Positions 6,503-6,593 of a stretch of DNA of 6,593 bases are shown here, piece by piece. The DNA is taken from positions 1 through 6,593 of the forward strand of contig JACETS010000147.1 of NCBI GenBank assembly GCA_013911195.1, in the 5' to 3' direction. This DNA comes from Verrucomicrobiales bacterium (GTDB taxonomy: Bacteria; Verrucomicrobiota; Verrucomicrobiia; Verrucomicrobiales; DEV007). A program made the translations under genes and the position numbers. The first letter of the stretch is position 1. Each line of letters begins with the position of its first letter. The notes below the pieces were generated by a model. The model saw only the letters and a program-made list of their open reading frames with translations, was not told the origin of the DNA and made no database searches.

Positions 6503-6593
6503 CAAGTACTAGAAAATTAATTAAATAAGAAAAAATATTTAGGAAACATTTTGGTTTATTTATAGGATAGAGTTTGTTGCATAAGCATAATGT

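Noticed and set aside
6146..6505. Longer form of the small protein from a TTG at 6505
   Set aside because: It has a rare start codon and no Shine-Dalgarno; the extra 13 residues would cover the palindrome and the probable leader.
6477..6505. TTGCTT (6500-6505) and AATATT (6477-6482) with a 17-bp spacer as a minus-strand promoter
   Set aside because: The -10 box is poor, and the transcript would begin almost at the preferred start codon; the spacing match alone is weak in AT-rich DNA.
6195..6512. Plus-strand open frame of 105 codons opposite the small unknown gene
   Set aside because: Its product is Ser-rich without ordered motifs, whereas the minus-strand frame has family-like motifs and sits in line with the Nudix gene.
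6579..6590. Tandem GCATAA-GCATAA at the right edge
   Set aside because: Two copies of a 6-mer in AT-rich DNA cut by the window edge are not enough to call a repeat element.

Overview
The window looks like a chromosomal segment from the Planctomycetota-Verrucomicrobiota group. My best guess is an AT-rich marine or freshwater verrucomicrobium or a low-GC relative. The main reason is a tandem pair almost diagnostic of that group: a secreted cytochrome-like PSCyt1-DUF1549-DUF1553 protein followed at once by a Tat-exported DUF1501 protein, with a formylglycine sulfatase next to them. GC is roughly 40 % by eye, and none of the five genes has a recognisable Shine-Dalgarno sequence. Assignment below phylum level is not possible from this window alone.

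Layout. From 1 to 4082 on the minus strand lies a two-gene operon: the 973-residue DUF1553-type protein (4082 to 1161), then, after a single spacer base, a DUF1501 protein (1159 to beyond base 1, so its C-terminus is missing). A 136-bp AT-rich divergent intergenic region (4083-4218) separates this operon from a plus-strand secreted sulfatase (4219-5589). The intergenic region holds a perfect 10-bp inverted repeat with an 11-bp spacer and a small stem with a GAAA tetraloop in the operon leader. The sulfatase meets a minus-strand pair head-on: a Nudix hydrolase (6128 to 5586) and, upstream of it, a small conserved protein of unknown function (6466 to 6146). The convergent stop codons overlap by four bases. 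Bases 6467-6593 are an AT-rich leader of that pair; the only structure I see there is an imperfect 17-bp palindrome.

How the genes may work together. The sulfatase and the DUF1553/DUF1501 pair are all predicted to be exported, and this combination is common in loci that these bacteria use on sulfated polysaccharides. The inferred model is that the sulfatase removes sulfate esters, while the haem-bearing DUF1549/DUF1553 protein, which carries an inserted beta-sandwich that may bind sugar, and the alkaline-phosphatase-fold DUF1501 protein do a linked but uncharacterised job at the envelope. The Nudix/small-protein pair looks like cytoplasmic housekeeping and is probably unrelated. I found no RNA gene, mobile element, CRISPR array or clearly new system. 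The points most worth a second look are the divergent dyad, the domain insertion in the DUF1553 protein, and the uncharacterised 106-residue protein.
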